This document shows, piece after piece, positions 11,357-22,727 of a stretch of DNA of 64,000 nucleotides (position 1 is its first letter; each line of letters begins with the position of its first letter). The notes below the pieces were generated by a model. That model did no database searches and was not told where the DNA came from. It saw nothing but the letters and a program-made list of their open reading frames with translations. Source of the DNA: Ambrosia x helenae (Eukaryota > Streptophyta > Magnoliopsida > Asterales > Asteraceae); NCBI GenBank assembly GCA_030844895.1, contig JAUTDX010000755.1, positions 47,692-111,691 of the forward strand. The letters are read 5' to 3'. The position numbers and the translations under genes were made by a program.

Positions 11357-11879
11357 ATGTGACAAAAGTGACCAAACCTCAGAAACGATTTTGGCTATTA
11401 ACTCTTCTTTTTAATTAAAGTTATTGTTATTATAAATTCTAAACAACTTAAAAAAAACATGTTAGTACGGGAAATGACTTCTTTTTTCATCAACTGAACC
11501 TTATATATAAAGGCGTAATTGATATGATGTCTAATTTTTCACAATAAACGCATACTACGACCATACATACACTAATAGTTTATTTTAACAAAAAAAATAT
11601 TATTTTTAATACCTTGATTCAAATAATGATTGTAAATGTCCACAAATTCGTTTTATTTTATTAGACAAAATTACACAAATTGTCATTTATTTATTATTCA
11701 AATTGCATCTTCTGTCCCTTGTCTTTTATTTGCACTTATTCTGTCATTTGTTTTCTCAATTTGCTACACCCTCTATCATTTAGCATAACTAAGTTAAAAA
11801 AGTTGGTTAACTTATTTTCTAACTTTACACTTTTATCCCCTATAGTTTTGATTTCTCTGTTTACTTTCCAACTCATTAT

Positions 11880-12556
11880 AGTAATCAAGTTATCAAGCTC
11901 GGTGATACCTTACGTTCGGACGATGTTCGATTTGGCCAGAATTGATTGTTAGGTTGACCTCATTTGACCAAGAACCCGAACATTCCATATCACCTCAATC
12001 CTTCATCTCCTTGACTCGAACCTTGCACCCACGACCAACCGTCACCAATCATTGCTCCAGACCACCACCTCTGCCTTACCGTTGCACCACTATGACTATA
12101 GCCATCAACCGTATCCCCTCCGTCTCTCGTCGCAACTGACACCCATCACATCAACCACAACCCTTTGTCAGGAACCACCCCTATCACCACTGTGACCCCT
12201 ATAACCCAGACCAAACCACCGTCACAGTTCACAGTTGGATATCAATATCGTTTCTGATTGGATCGAATATGAGCCTCCTATAGAAGATGAAAGAAGATAG
12301 ACGCTCGATGAACGATGATTGAAGATTGCAGCATCTTTTTGATAAAGACAGCATTAGACCTGTACATTTTTGAAGCAGAATTCGGCCAGCGCGTCGACCT
12401 GGTACAAAAGGGCCATCTTACTGAATCTGAAAGAGGCAGACCTACGTCAAGATAACCCCCCTTGAAAAACTTTGGTAGTGTTCCTGAATCTGAATAAAAA
12501 TAATGACTCAGAGCACATGGAGCCATCTTCTTATTTTTCTGTCAAAAAGAAAAATG
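11880..12556. other. MULE interior, left part
   Basis: C-rich on the plus strand around 11980-12230. No recognised gene. Short ORFs here have no family resemblance that I can see. Confidence 0.3.
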
Positions 12557-12822
12557 GCGGACTAGCTGTTCATAATGATGTCATACTTGCCTTTGGTACT
12601 CCGGAGAAGCAAATCTTAATCGAACCTATATTTGCTCAATGGATACAATCTGCTCATGGTAAAACTTCATATGGGTTCGATATACTTTTATCTTCAACGA
12701 GTGGCCGGCATTCAACGCGGGTCGAAGCATATGGTTGCCGGGTTGGTTAAACGGCTTACGAACTAATGAAGATCTTTATACTGGAGCTCTTTTTCTATTA
12801 TTTATTTCTGCTAAAATAGGTG
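12557..12822 (+). pseudogene. psaB: Rearranged nuclear copy of plastid psaB
   Basis: psaB encodes a core subunit of photosystem I in plastids; this is a nuclear fragment that cannot work. 12557-12753 translates to VHNDVILAFGTPEKQ, FAQWIQSAHGKTSYGFD and LLSSTSG. One base is then missing and the frame resumes as WLPGWLN. All of this is from the C-terminal half of PsaB. At about 12753 it jumps to LRTNEDLYTGALFLLF (12754-12822), which belongs near residue 130-150 of PsaB. Two distant pieces of the gene are therefore joined in reversed order, with one frameshift. The near-consensus sequence suggests fairly recent transfer. Confidence 0.85.
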
Positions 12823-13385
12823 GATTTGAGGTTTACCTTGTTCTAAATGCGGCGCCACCGACAGAACCACCACCGTCGGAGAGTAGGGAGGGGGAACGGC
12901 CGGAGACCTTGGCCGGTGATGATTCTTCCTCGGTCTCTCTCTCTCTCTTCGGTCGCTTTCTCTCTCTAGCTTCTTCTCCTTGTTTCCAGATCATGTGTGT
13001 GTGAGATGAGAGAGATAGTAAATTGTGTGGTGTGTGGGTGAGTTATGAAAGAAGAGGGTTCATAATGTGTGGTGTGTGTCATATACGAGTTAAGAGAGAG
13101 AGAGAGCGCGCGAGAGAGAGAGAGAGAGAGAGATTGAATGGTTTGTGTTTGTGTGGGTTATTATAAAAAGTATGGGTGTGTATGTGTTATAATATTAGAG
13201 TTTCCATCCATGCAAAGCAGTGAAGGTGAGACTTGTGTTTTCCTTATTCCATGCAAAATATAGATAACTAAACTTATGATCCAATTTAGATAATTATGTC
13301 AAGATTAATCTAACACCATTTACACCAAAAGGAATAATATATACGGACGAAGGTTTTTTTTAAAGAGATAGCAAACAACCAATTA
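12823..13385. other. MULE interior with CT/GA-rich tracts
   Basis: Purine/pyrimidine-biased sequence: CT repeats near 12930-12970 and a GA microsatellite at 13092-13132 interrupted by GCGCGC. No gene recognised. Confidence 0.5.
13092..13132. repeat. (GA)n microsatellite with CG interruption
   Basis: GA dinucleotides broken by CGCGCG in the middle. Confidence 0.9.
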
Positions 13386-14030
13386 TCTATATATTAATTG
13401 TACGACAGTTCAATAGTGACTCTAAGCTAAAATACGCCTACTCCCCCGCATCAAAGAATCTTTTTGTTTACTATCCTCCAAGTTTTTCGTGTACCTATGT
13501 ATAAATGTTTTCCATATTGCAGTATATATAACTTTAATTAAATATTTAAACTTTTAACAGTAAAAACAGTGGATGCCAACAAACAATTTAGAAAAAAAAT
13601 GCTACACAACTTTTTCACTCAACTTTGGTCAATAACTTTCTTACTAACTTATGTACTTTATTTTATTACAATTTGACCACCGAACTTTGATCGCCGAACT
13701 TTTAGCTTTTATGATTTCTAACTTTGACCACCAAACTTTTAACTTTTAGGATTTCAAACTTTAGCCACTAACTTTATTACTAACTTATGTACTTTCTTTT
13801 ATTCCAATTTAAGCACCAAACTTTTAGCTTTTATCCGCGAATATTTTTTCGAACGAGAATAACAGTCACTTAATATTATCTTTTATGTCAACGAAACCCT
13901 CCACGCAACAGGAGCTCCGACAGCGACGCTCGATCTTTAACGTCCGCCAAACACTCAACACAACAGGAGCTCCCGCGGCGTTTCGTACAACAGCCGCACC
14001 CGCGGCGAAGCGCGGGCAACTAATACCTAG
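13386..14030 (+). mobile_element. Helitron candidate nested in the MULE
   Basis: The 3' end has an 18-bp hairpin (CCCGCG-gcgaag-CGCGGG, 13999-14016), then 10 bases and CTAG (14027-14030) followed by T. This is the canonical Helitron 3' structure. A TC preceded by A at 13386 (TCTATATATTAATTG) is a plausible 5' end. The 3' end is well supported and the 5' end is a guess. Confidence 0.55.
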
Positions 14031-14516
14031 TTACATGTTAAAAGATGGATTTTTCAACCTGATTCCAACCGATTGTATTTATTAATGTAGAAATAAAATG
14101 AAAAGTTTGGTCATCGTACGTTTTTTACGAAATTCAGAAAAGAAACATAAAAGAGGTAGAATTTGAATATTTTCAACAATTGTATAAGAAATAATAATAT
14201 TTTTGTAAGTTTATTATGTAAATTAAAGTGGAATTAATTGGCGTCATGCATCCGAAATGAGTTGGAAAGTAAACAGAGAGATTCAAAACTACAGGGGCTA
14301 AAAGTGTAAAGTTAGAAAATAAAGTTAACCAACTTATTTATCTTAGTTAGGCTAAAGGACAGAGGGTGTACCAAATTGAGAAAATATAGGACAGGATGAG
14401 TGAAAATGAAATACAAGGAACAGAATGTTCAATTTAGGTAATAATAAAGGATAATATGTATAATTTTGTCATTTTATCATTATTTAAATTAAAGTAAATA
14501 AAACATTTGGTTAGTA

Positions 14517-14556
14517 AATATAAATAGAATTCGACCCCCGCGCGTTGCGGCGGGGG
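14517..14556 (-). mobile_element. Degenerate Helitron 3' end (minus strand)
   Basis: A GC-rich hairpin (CCCCCGC-gcgtt-GCGGCGGGGG, about 14534-14555) stands out in AT-rich DNA. Read on the minus strand it is followed by TCGAATTCTAT, close to a Helitron terminus with CTAG changed to CTAT. Confidence 0.3.
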
Positions 14557-15280
14557 AATAGTCTTCAGTGCCAGATAGACGATAATGCAAATGATATACC
14601 AACGGTCTGCGTTTATGAGATAACCATCGCAGCGGGTCTTGTAGACTAAAATTGACCCGACACGTCATGTCGCCGAAATCCAACTTTTACAAAACGTGTT
14701 ACGACAATAACAATAACGAGTACTCAAAAAAATGAAGTGTCGGTTATATTTTCATGTTCATTTACAACACATTAAATTGTTTCATAATCCGTGTTGACAA
14801 ATTGATGGTTACCCAGCGCGCCACTTGTCAAAATGAATCCAGCCACTTGTAGAAACGGATTGACCAGGCCGAGTTGAATGGGTCACCCCTCTCAAACTTT
14901 TAATCAAATTTTGATTCCCAGTGACATTGTATAAACCATCCCTCTCAAACCCGCATACATGGCCGAATAAGAGAATACAAATTTCAGTAAACACTACAAT
15001 AGCAGGCAATATATAAGTTGATTTCGTTTATGTAAACAAAAGATGTGATAAGTATCACAATAAGAATTCACGTACGTACATATTAGAAATCATTCAATCT
15101 AATTCGAAGAAAAAAAGAAAAGAAAACAGTATGGGATTGAACATTATTCAACCTAAACATTCACTTTCTACCATCACACAACATAGATCCATATTCCACC
15201 AGGAATCAGGTCCAACTAAATACATGTTGAATTCAATTGTGTGTGTAAATTATTAATGGAATTTAAAACTTTCAACTAAC
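14557..15280. other. Unassigned sequence
   Basis: No complete gene seen. A minus-strand stretch near 14870-15000 was tested as a further exon of the gene fragment at 15281-15619, but it runs into a stop at the only good acceptor. Confidence 0.3.
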
Positions 15281-15619
15281 CTTGGATTTAATGGAGACAT
15301 CAAGAAATCAAGTAGAACTGTTGCGGCGACGATTCCAACGATGGCTCCTAAGAAAGCCTAAAATTTAAATGTTAGGCATAATTTCAAAACAAAATAATGG
15401 CCAGATTGAGTTTAGTGGTAAACCAAGTTAATGGATATAGAGACTAACAGTTGGTAGATCATGAATTTGTATAGCATCTTGTTGGCAATTTCCAGGGGCA
15501 TAGGTGTAATTAGGTGGACCAGAGAAAGGATCACAGATTTTTTGGATCATAAATGAATCATCACTTTGGTCATTTGGCTGAATCATTTTGGAAGTCAGGG
15601 ATGTTATTTGTGAATTTGA
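15281..15619 (-). pseudogene. Two exon-like pieces of a plant membrane-protein gene
   Basis: 15449-15619 is open for 57 codons between a CAG acceptor and a GTTAGT donor. It reads SLTSKMIQPND and ICDPFSGPPNYTYAPGNC then AIQIHDLPT. The CxPF...PxYxYxPxNC pattern recalls the extracellular loop of a family of plant multi-pass plasma-membrane proteins of unknown function. A 91-bp GT-AG intron follows. 15281-15357 is a second 77-nt piece, reading FLGAIVGIVAATVLLDFL and SPLNP, clearly a membrane helix. I found neither upstream nor downstream exons, so this is either a broken gene or part of one I cannot trace. Family assignment is from memory of the pattern only. Confidence 0.45.
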
Positions 15620-17527
15620 CTGCAATGGAAAAGGAAACAGTGAACATTCATCACTCTGATTTGGAATTTTTAAACGGATGATTCAAAAGATAACGGAAGT
15701 GATTGTACCTTGGTTATATATACATGGTTATACAATATAAGCATTAGTATAATTATGTAACACAAAAGGGTTTAAACCAAATTCAAAACAATGTGAAAAG
15801 TTTGAAAGAGATAAAACATCACGGCATAGCTTACGCTAAAGTCATATGTCGATCAATGTATGACACTAGCTTAATTGCTGGCGTAGCTCAGAGACGAACC
15901 AACATAGTGACCCAAACCAGCCTAGTCTAAGTCTGACCTTTCTTAGTTTCTTATTTGTAGCCTTTATAACCTAGCTAATAGATTAATTCGTTATCGAAAA
16001 CAACATTGCTTTTGACTGTAAGTGGTGTTTTATGTGACATTTGACATAGTAATTGATCAGCATAGACAATAACACAAAACTCCTAAGATCAGACCACTCA
16101 TGTCTCTAACCGTCTCCCTTCCATGGAGCTGGTTGGATCGTGTGTCATGAATAAATAGCTCTAAAGAATCATTTAAGAGCAATAGTTGCATAAACTATTA
16201 TAACAAAGCATTTAACAATTGTAGAGGCGCTTTCTTGAGAACATATAACAAAAATTCATTTCACATGACATTTACAACATACCTGTCAAGTTCATTTAGA
16301 AGCCATGACCACTAACAATGCTGCCAACAACACCACAAACCTACTCACACCAACAACTGGTTATAATCCGATTATGGGAATGGTGAATGAAAGGAGTCGA
16401 GCTAGATGGTATATTATCAGGCTCACAGGTACATAATCAATGAGCACGCAATGGCTGCAAGGGTTTTACGGGTAAACACCGACCACCCTACATTACTACC
16501 CGCACCAAAGCTACATAGGCAACCAGCTTTTTGTGCCGTGAATAAACTCATTATAGACCACGGTTCAACTGAGACCAGAAACATCAAGTCAATCCACATT
16601 TAAATACCTTCTAACAGGATCTACAAAACCCCTCCATAGATAACTCATCATAATTTGTACAATCGGAAAAATTCTTGAGAACACTAAAACTGCAATAGAT
16701 GATCCACATTATCAGATAAGTCAATCAATGATAGAATCAAATGAATTCCAACTGAAAAAACAATGGCTCGGAGTTTTCAAGAGTTATGGCTACAAGGCGG
16801 GCTGCCGGTTAAAACCTACCATCCTTCATCCTTGCCACGCCATCCTCATCAATTATCAGTAGAAATATCAAACTCATCACAGCCAAGCAAAGAAAGCAGC
16901 GAAATTATAACGATACCCAACTACACTAATGTGGTGTGAAAACGTAATAAACAGAGGTGTACCACAAACAAAACTACCAAAATACCAAATCAACTGAAGC
17001 CAGAGGCATCAATGAGCCACCAATGAGGTTTCATGAAAAGAAAGTACCCACATCGCGGAGATTCGCCACCATCCACCTCCGATAACCGACAAAGACATAG
17101 GGGCGTAGGGCACAGCGAGCCATCGAGTAAAGTCATAGAGCTCAGGCAACCATAGCGACCATCATCCCCTATGGTGAGCGGCAAAGGCAAAGGCGGAGTA
17201 TGAACCACTCGATAGACCTCATAAAAATCCGGTAACCACTAACCACAATAGATCGGTAGGCCAGGATGGTAAGTGGAACCGTCACCGTTCATAACGATGT
17301 CTTCAAATAGAGGCATCTTCAAAATCGGTGGATCCGTCTCACCATCGCCTGCGTCTAGTGGTTGAGGGATTCAAGAGAGGAATAAGTAAAAATGCGGAGA
17401 AGCAAACACAGCAAATGAGAGTTGTACAGAGAGAGAGATGACTAGGGGTAGAGATGGTGGTGAGAGAAAGTGAAGACATCGATTGATAATTGGAGATGGA
17501 GAGCAAAACCCTCGCTAGGGTATCTAG

Positions 17528-17559
<32 letters not shown>

Positions 17560-18328
17560 AGATAAGAGGTGAAAGAAGACAATGGACTTTTGAGGAGCAA
17601 AACCACGTGTAATACCAGAGGTTTTATAGTATAACCTACTAAAGCAAAGAGTAAAACCAATAAAGCACATAAAACCCTTAAACAGGTGGTACAACTACAC
17701 AATGCATAAACAACTTGGTAAATAGAATTACTTAAATACAATAAATATAAATAATGTAATATAATCAAACATTTATGCCTGACTTAGAAGGGATAAGATA
17801 TTAAAAGAGGGAAAGAGAGCTGTTTTCAAACTTTATTACAAATTTTTGTATATTTATGTCTTTGAATTTGGTAAATTACATAACAAAATCCTTGTAAAAA
17901 AGTAATTGGTGGGATTTGAACTTGCGTTCAACAAAGAAACATGTTTGTTTTTACCACCAAACTACAACCAGCATTGTTGTTGTTAATTGCCAACTAAATT
18001 TAATATCCATAACGTTTACATATATATTTTTTTTGAAACAGGGGCCCTATTTTTTAGGGGGGCTAGGGTCTTGCTTGGCCCAATTACACTGGTGGCTAGC
18101 CCTACAGTTAGTAGAAGTTATTTTGTTATTTTTCTCAAAGCTTCCTTTGTTATCAGGCTAGTGAGAGAAGTATAGTCAAGATTGCCAGTCCAAACCATGA
18201 AAGTAATTATAAAATTATATGTGGTGGGATGAAATGACCTATTGTTAAAAATATAATATAATCTTTCAATTATATTTCTTGTTTAGGTTCTTGAATATTT
18301 TGCACGAGTTGATTGTAGGTTTGATGAG
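15620..18328. other. Long stretch without recognised genes
   Basis: No exon series or transposon ends recognised apart from a GA microsatellite at 17525-17560. Short ORFs (16406-16603, 16990-17208, 17442-17768) look like chance. Confidence 0.35.
17525..17560. repeat. (GA)n microsatellite
   Basis: GA dinucleotides ending in GGGAGAGGG. Confidence 0.9.
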
Positions 18329-18911
18329 TGTTGATATGCTGATGGGCTTGCTGATGATGTTGAGAGGATGATGGACCTCATGAGCTGCTGAGCTAATGAT
18401 GGACTTTCTTGGGCTTAGAGAATGTTGATTTAAAGCGTTGATGTGTTTGTCTTGGTCTAGCCCAGTAAGCTGGCCCAATCCGTCTTTAAAATATGTGGCT
18501 TATAAGTTGACTTCATCTTTGGCGTTCATTGTTGGATCCGTGTGCTCATTATCATCTAACAGTGGAGATCAGATGAGAGTGTGTTTTCTCTCTGGAAGGT
18601 TCTATGCTCAGTTTAAGTAGATAGTTTCTCTCATCAGTCACAACTTTTGATTCATTGTGTATTATCATATCTCTCGTGTTTCTCTCAATCGTAGAGTTAG
18701 GGTTTTGATTATTAGATCATCTTGATCTTTTAGTCTAGTATTCTCCTTCTAGTGTTTGTAGAAATTATCTGGTTGATAATCTTCTAAGTGGCGAGAGCTT
18801 GTTGTAGAGAGTTATTAAGTTGTATTTGGTATTCCAGTTTGGGTGTAAACATTCTGGGTTGGTTTCTTGATTAATAAAGGTTTTGATGTTGTGTTACCAT
18901 GAAAGTTGACA
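18329..18911 (+). repeat. Probable 5' LTR of a Ty1/copia element
   Basis: Ends GTTGACA directly before a primer binding site. TGTTGATATGC at 18329 is a plausible TG start. Length would be about 580 bp. The matching 3' LTR is not in the window, so the left end is an estimate. Confidence 0.5.
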
Positions 18912-18923
18912 TGGTATCAGAGC
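18912..18923 (+). other. Primer binding site, initiator tRNA-Met
   Basis: TGGTATCAGAGC is the classical sequence complementary to the 3' end of plant initiator tRNA-Met, which primes copia reverse transcription. Confidence 0.85.
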
Positions 18924-19310
18924 TATAAGCTCCGGTTATTGTTGTTCTTCTGTGTTCTTGGAGTGTTATTTTGTCTATTCTTGGATCGATTGATTACAAG
19001 ATGATCTGTTGTGTTCAGATCTAGGGTTTCATATTTGCTTGGAGTTTTCTTTGCTCTCCAGTGTTGTAACCCTAAGTGAAGGTTGCACACTATGAGTTGT
19101 GGCGAACCCTAACTTGAGCAAAACCCTCGGTGAAATCTTTCCATCTTCTTATTTTAAGTTTGTTACGATCTGGACACCCACGTAGCTTTGCCTTTGTGTG
19201 ATTGTTTAGTTTATTGCTGATTTGTTTGGTTATGTTTTTTTATATATTATGTGAACCTGATGTTTTTTACTTTAGGTAGTTTCTTGAGGTTTTTGTGATT
19301 ATCTGTTTTC

Positions 19311-20636
19311 ATGGCTAATAGTGTTGGCCAAGGTCATGTTGTTAGCCAAGGAACTATTTTTGATCCTGGTGCTGGTCCAACAGTTAATCGTGTTACTCTT
19401 GTAAACAAGTTAGATACTAGTGACCCATTATATTTGCATGTTAGTGATTATACTAATCTTAATATAGTGAGTATAAAATTGAAAGGGACTGAAAACTACA
19501 CTGTGTGGGCTAATGCTATGATTCTTGGTTTGCAAGTTAAGAATAAATTAGGGTTTATTAATGGTGATTGTGAAAAACCAACTGATGATTCGGTTCTAAC
19601 TAGACAATGGGATAGATGAAATAGTGTAGTCTTAACGTGGATTCTTATTTCCATTTCTAAGGAATTATATATGGGACAGGTCTATTCCAAACCTGTTTCT
19701 AAAGTTTGGAAAGACCTTAAAGAAACTTACAATAAAATAGATGGTTCAGTTGTTTTTGGTTTATATCATAAAATCAATTCATTTAGTCAAAATGGGATGT
19801 CTGTTTCTGAATACTATCAAAAATTGAATGCTATTTGGAAACAACTGGATCAAATCTTACGATTGCCTTCTTGTGTATGTGATGCTTCCTAGGGAATTTA
19901 ATGATCATGCTAATATGATTAGATTAATGCAGTTTTTAGTGAGGTTGGATAGTGTATACCAAAATGTGAGAACAACTTATTAATCAAGACTGGTTTGCCA
20001 TCTACGAAGGAAGCCTTTGCTTTAGTTTCTAGAGAGGAATCTCATAGCAACTCAAGTTGAGCTAACAACAATAAGCCAAATCAGTCTGTAAATTTCTTTG
20101 CTAAAGTGAATCAAGTAAATGAAAATGGGTTCAATAAAAGGTTTAGTAAAGGTCCAAATCAGTCTTTAAAATGTACCCATTGTAATAAAAACACGTCATC
20201 TTGTGGACAAATGTTTTGAATTGGTTGGTATCCCCCTTGGGCTAAAAATAGAAGTAGTCAAAACAAGAAGGCACCTGTGAATAATAATAGTGTTTCAGAT
20301 TGTTCTAATAATTCTTTGAGTGGTTTGACTAGTGATCAAGTTGCTAACCCGTTGAGTCTTCTTCATGAGAAACCTGCTGAAACCTTTTAAAGTTGTAATA
20401 TGGCTAGTAGGTTCTTTTGTTCTTTTGCTACTGGAAGTAATTTATATTGTGTTACTAATGCTAGTGGAAGTTTGATAGGCATAGGTTGGATTATAGATTC
20501 AGGTGCCAATGAAAACATGATTAAAGATGAAAATGGTTTGTTTGATTACATTGATGTGTCTGATTTGAATATAAAAATCAAACACCCTAATGGAACTTTT
20601 GCATTGGTAACTAAAATTGGCAAACTAAGGGGTTGT
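19311..20636 (+). pseudogene. Ty1/copia gag and protease region, broken
   Basis: The gag N-terminus begins MANSVGQGHVV (19311) and contains LKGTENYTVWANAMILGLQ. It is followed after a stop (19617) by WILISISKELYMGQVYSK, a DLKETYNKIDGS part and SVSEYYQKLNAIWKQL, the usual copia gag core. A degenerate zinc knuckle (CTHCNK) is near 20170. The protease starts WIIDSGANENM near 20487, with the catalytic DSG. Multiple stops interrupt it. The coding region ends where a MITE begins, and integrase and RT are missing. Confidence 0.8.
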
Positions 20637-20837
20637 TTGGTTGATTAAGTGCTGAATCATTAAGATAATCTGAATGGTTAGGAGGCTCTGAATGATTAAG
20701 AGCTAAATCATTCAGCATCCCTTATTAGCTTAATGGTTCAGCACTTAACCATTCTATTCAGATGTTGAAACAAACAGTCTGAATGCTGAATGATTCAGAA
20801 CTGAATGGTTAAGAGGCTGATTAAGAGGCTACCAAAC
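20628..20837. mobile_element. MITE of the GTTTGG/TCATTCAG type
   Basis: Left end GGGGTTGTTTGGTTGATTAAG (split over 20629-20648), right end TACCAAAC. The interior is full of CTGAATGATTMAG and its inverse. The same family is at 54257-54579. The last bases of the right end are missing because another repeat starting TGTGACATCC begins at 20838. Confidence 0.6.
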
Positions 20838-21545
20838 TGTGACATCCGGCAAAAATCGATGTGTTTCCGTACGTAATTAGTATATGTAATTAACAGTAAT
20901 TAAGTGCAATTCTAAATTAGTTGTATTAATTTAGCCTTTAGAGAATAGCAAATTCCCCATAGGATGCATAGGAATGGATTTGTTTAATTTAAAAGCACGG
21001 CGAAATCGCGTGCGAATAAACTTATCCAGAACGGACGTTCGTGATTACCCGGTAACAATTAATTAACCGAAAACAATCCTGAACACCCAGGATATAAAAC
21101 AAAGGGTATTTCCATAAAATATTATGTGTTTTGGAACTCCAAAACCATAAATGGAAACTCCAAACAAAAATCTCCAGGTAACGAATAAAGTTCGCGTATC
21201 GCACCCGATACGCGCCAAACTCATAAATTTACCCAAATAAAGCCTAAATAACTTACCAATGCCGAAACTAATCCATGTTTAAGGGTAATTGGGGGTCAAT
21301 TATATGTCCGAAAAAAACTCGTAATAAACACGCGATAAAAACCCAAAAACCCTAACCGGAACATTTGGAACTTAACTAGATAATTATGAGATATTTTGTT
21401 GGAAAAGTGGGGCCCACAAAAGGCCATATAGGGCTGCTACCCCATGCCCATGAGCCACCCTAAGATCACTTTTTTTAAGCATGCCATAATTATGATGTTT
21501 AGCATGCTTTGTCCCATGTGATCTTAAATATTATAAACACCTAAT
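20838..21545. repeat. Probable LTR-derived sequence, left portion
   Basis: Starts TGTGACATCCGGC, like the TGTRACATCC starts of long gypsy LTRs of plants. No coding region. The segment from 24478 to 26850 has similar character and may be its continuation beyond a Helitron insertion. No TSD was found. Confidence 0.35.
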
Positions 21546-21649
21546 TATACTATAATAATAAGGCTTCCACTTTGAACAGTAAATTTAATCTTTATGTTTT
21601 TGGAAACCGAATAACTATTATTGTTTGTGAATTGATTTCAGATATTGTG

Positions 21650-21720
21650 CTCATGGCTTGGTGGTTGGGCTGAATGTCTGCTGTGTGCAAGGCGGCGGTT
21701 CGATTCTTATGTTCTATGTT
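21650..21720 (+). mobile_element. tRNA-derived SINE head (possible)
   Basis: TGGCTTGGTGGTTGG (21654-21668) resembles a Pol III box A, and GGTTCGATTC (21697-21706) matches box B at suitable spacing. It does not fold as a tRNA. The 3' end of the SINE was not located. Confidence 0.4.
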
Positions 21721-21961
21721 GGACGGGTTTTTTTTATTTACAAGGGTTATTAGACACGTGGCACTGTAATGGGTTGCACACCTGTTTTCCACTTTGTTAT
21801 TTTTTATCACAAGCTTTACACCTGCCCTGTGTCTCTGTCCTTTTTTACAACACTCCACCCACTCAACCACCCTCTCTCTCACACACACTCTACCCATCCC
21901 CTATCTTCTTAGCAAATAACATATAAACTAACAAAATCACAACATAATATTGATCACGATA

Positions 21962-22186
21962 TTAGGACTCACGAGTTCTTGAACTACTAACAAACGGCTC
22001 ATCTTCAAACGACATAGGAACAGTGACTGACATGTTTTCCGGCGGTGGTCTCCGGCGGCGTTTACTCCGTTTGACGCCGGCGGCGACGGTGGTAGTAGAG
22101 GATCTCGGCGAGATCTGAGAGAGGGAAGGGGAGTTAAAGAATTTGGTGATATATTACCATCTTCTTTTGTATGTATTCTTGACTTC
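21962..22186 (-). pseudogene. GC-rich exon-like segment, identity unknown
   Basis: In AT-rich surroundings this stretch is GC-rich, with CGCC and GGCGG words. On the minus strand an ATG near 22034 opens MSVTVPMSFEDEPFVSSSR, which meets a GTGAGT donor-like site near 21970. It looks like a 5' UTR plus first exon captured from a gene. No following exon is found. Identity not recognised. Confidence 0.35.
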
Positions 22187-22460
22187 ATATACTTTTTTTT
22201 GGGTGTTATAGTGTTGTCTTTTGTGCAAGCATCTTTGATTTAAGGAACACTGACTGAAGTTCACGGAAAAGTGCAAGCAAATATGAAAGTTCAATGACTC
22301 CTGGTAAGATACCTTTATGTTTATGCATATTTTGTAGAATATGACATCTTGCTTCTCTAATTATGACATACGATTATGATTATCACATGTGATTCAACAT
22401 GCTATGTACGTTGGGTTTTCAGCATCAACAGGTGTGCTTGTAAGCTCTCATTATATTATA

Positions 22461-22727
22461 TATTTGGTTGGAGGTTTTTAATTATTGTTATTGTGTTGGT
22501 TGTTGGGTTAGTTTGTGTGGTGAAGAAGTTGAATAATGTGGATGAGGTTGAGGAATGGGAGGTTGGTGTGGGCCCACATAGATATTGTTATAAAGAGTTG
22601 AAAAAGGCTACAAAGGGGTTAAAAAAGAGGGGTTATTTGGGTTTGGTGGATTTGGGAGTGTTTACAAAGGGGTTTTGCCTAAATCTAGGACTTTAGTTGC
22701 GGTGAAGCGAATTTCGAATTTGTTTGT
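22461..22727 (+). pseudogene. L-type lectin receptor kinase fragment
   Basis: The membrane helix WRFLIIVIVLVVGLVCVV is followed by the juxtamembrane motif EEWEVGVGPHRYCYKELKKA TKG, typical of L-type lectin receptor kinases. After a one-base frameshift near 22630 come the glycine loop GFGGFGSVYKG and VAVKRIS with the subdomain II lysine. The ectodomain and the rest of the kinase are absent. The protein family binds ligands at the plasma membrane; this copy is a dead fragment. Confidence 0.75.

Larger units (their letters stand above)
11664..14470. mobile_element. Mutator-like element with about 215-bp terminal inverted repeats
   Basis: 11664-11879 is the inverted match of about 14258-14470; both arms share GTTTACTTTCCAACTCAT, AAAGTTGGTTAACTT-like and CTGTCC-type words at matching distances. 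Flanks are ATTTTATTA (11655-11663) and ATTTTATCA (14471-14479), a 9-bp duplication with one mismatch. Long TIRs and a 9-bp TSD are the Mutator (MULE) signature. No transposase is present. The interior carries a rearranged plastid psaB fragment, a GA microsatellite and a Helitron candidate, so it is a cargo-carrying non-autonomous copy. Confidence 0.75.

Noticed and set aside
12557..12822. True plastid genome sequence
   Set aside because: The gene is rearranged, frameshifted, only 266 bp long and surrounded by nuclear transposon sequence.
14809..15009. Further exon of the gene fragment at 15281-15619
   Set aside because: The available acceptor leads to a stop within three codons in the required phase.
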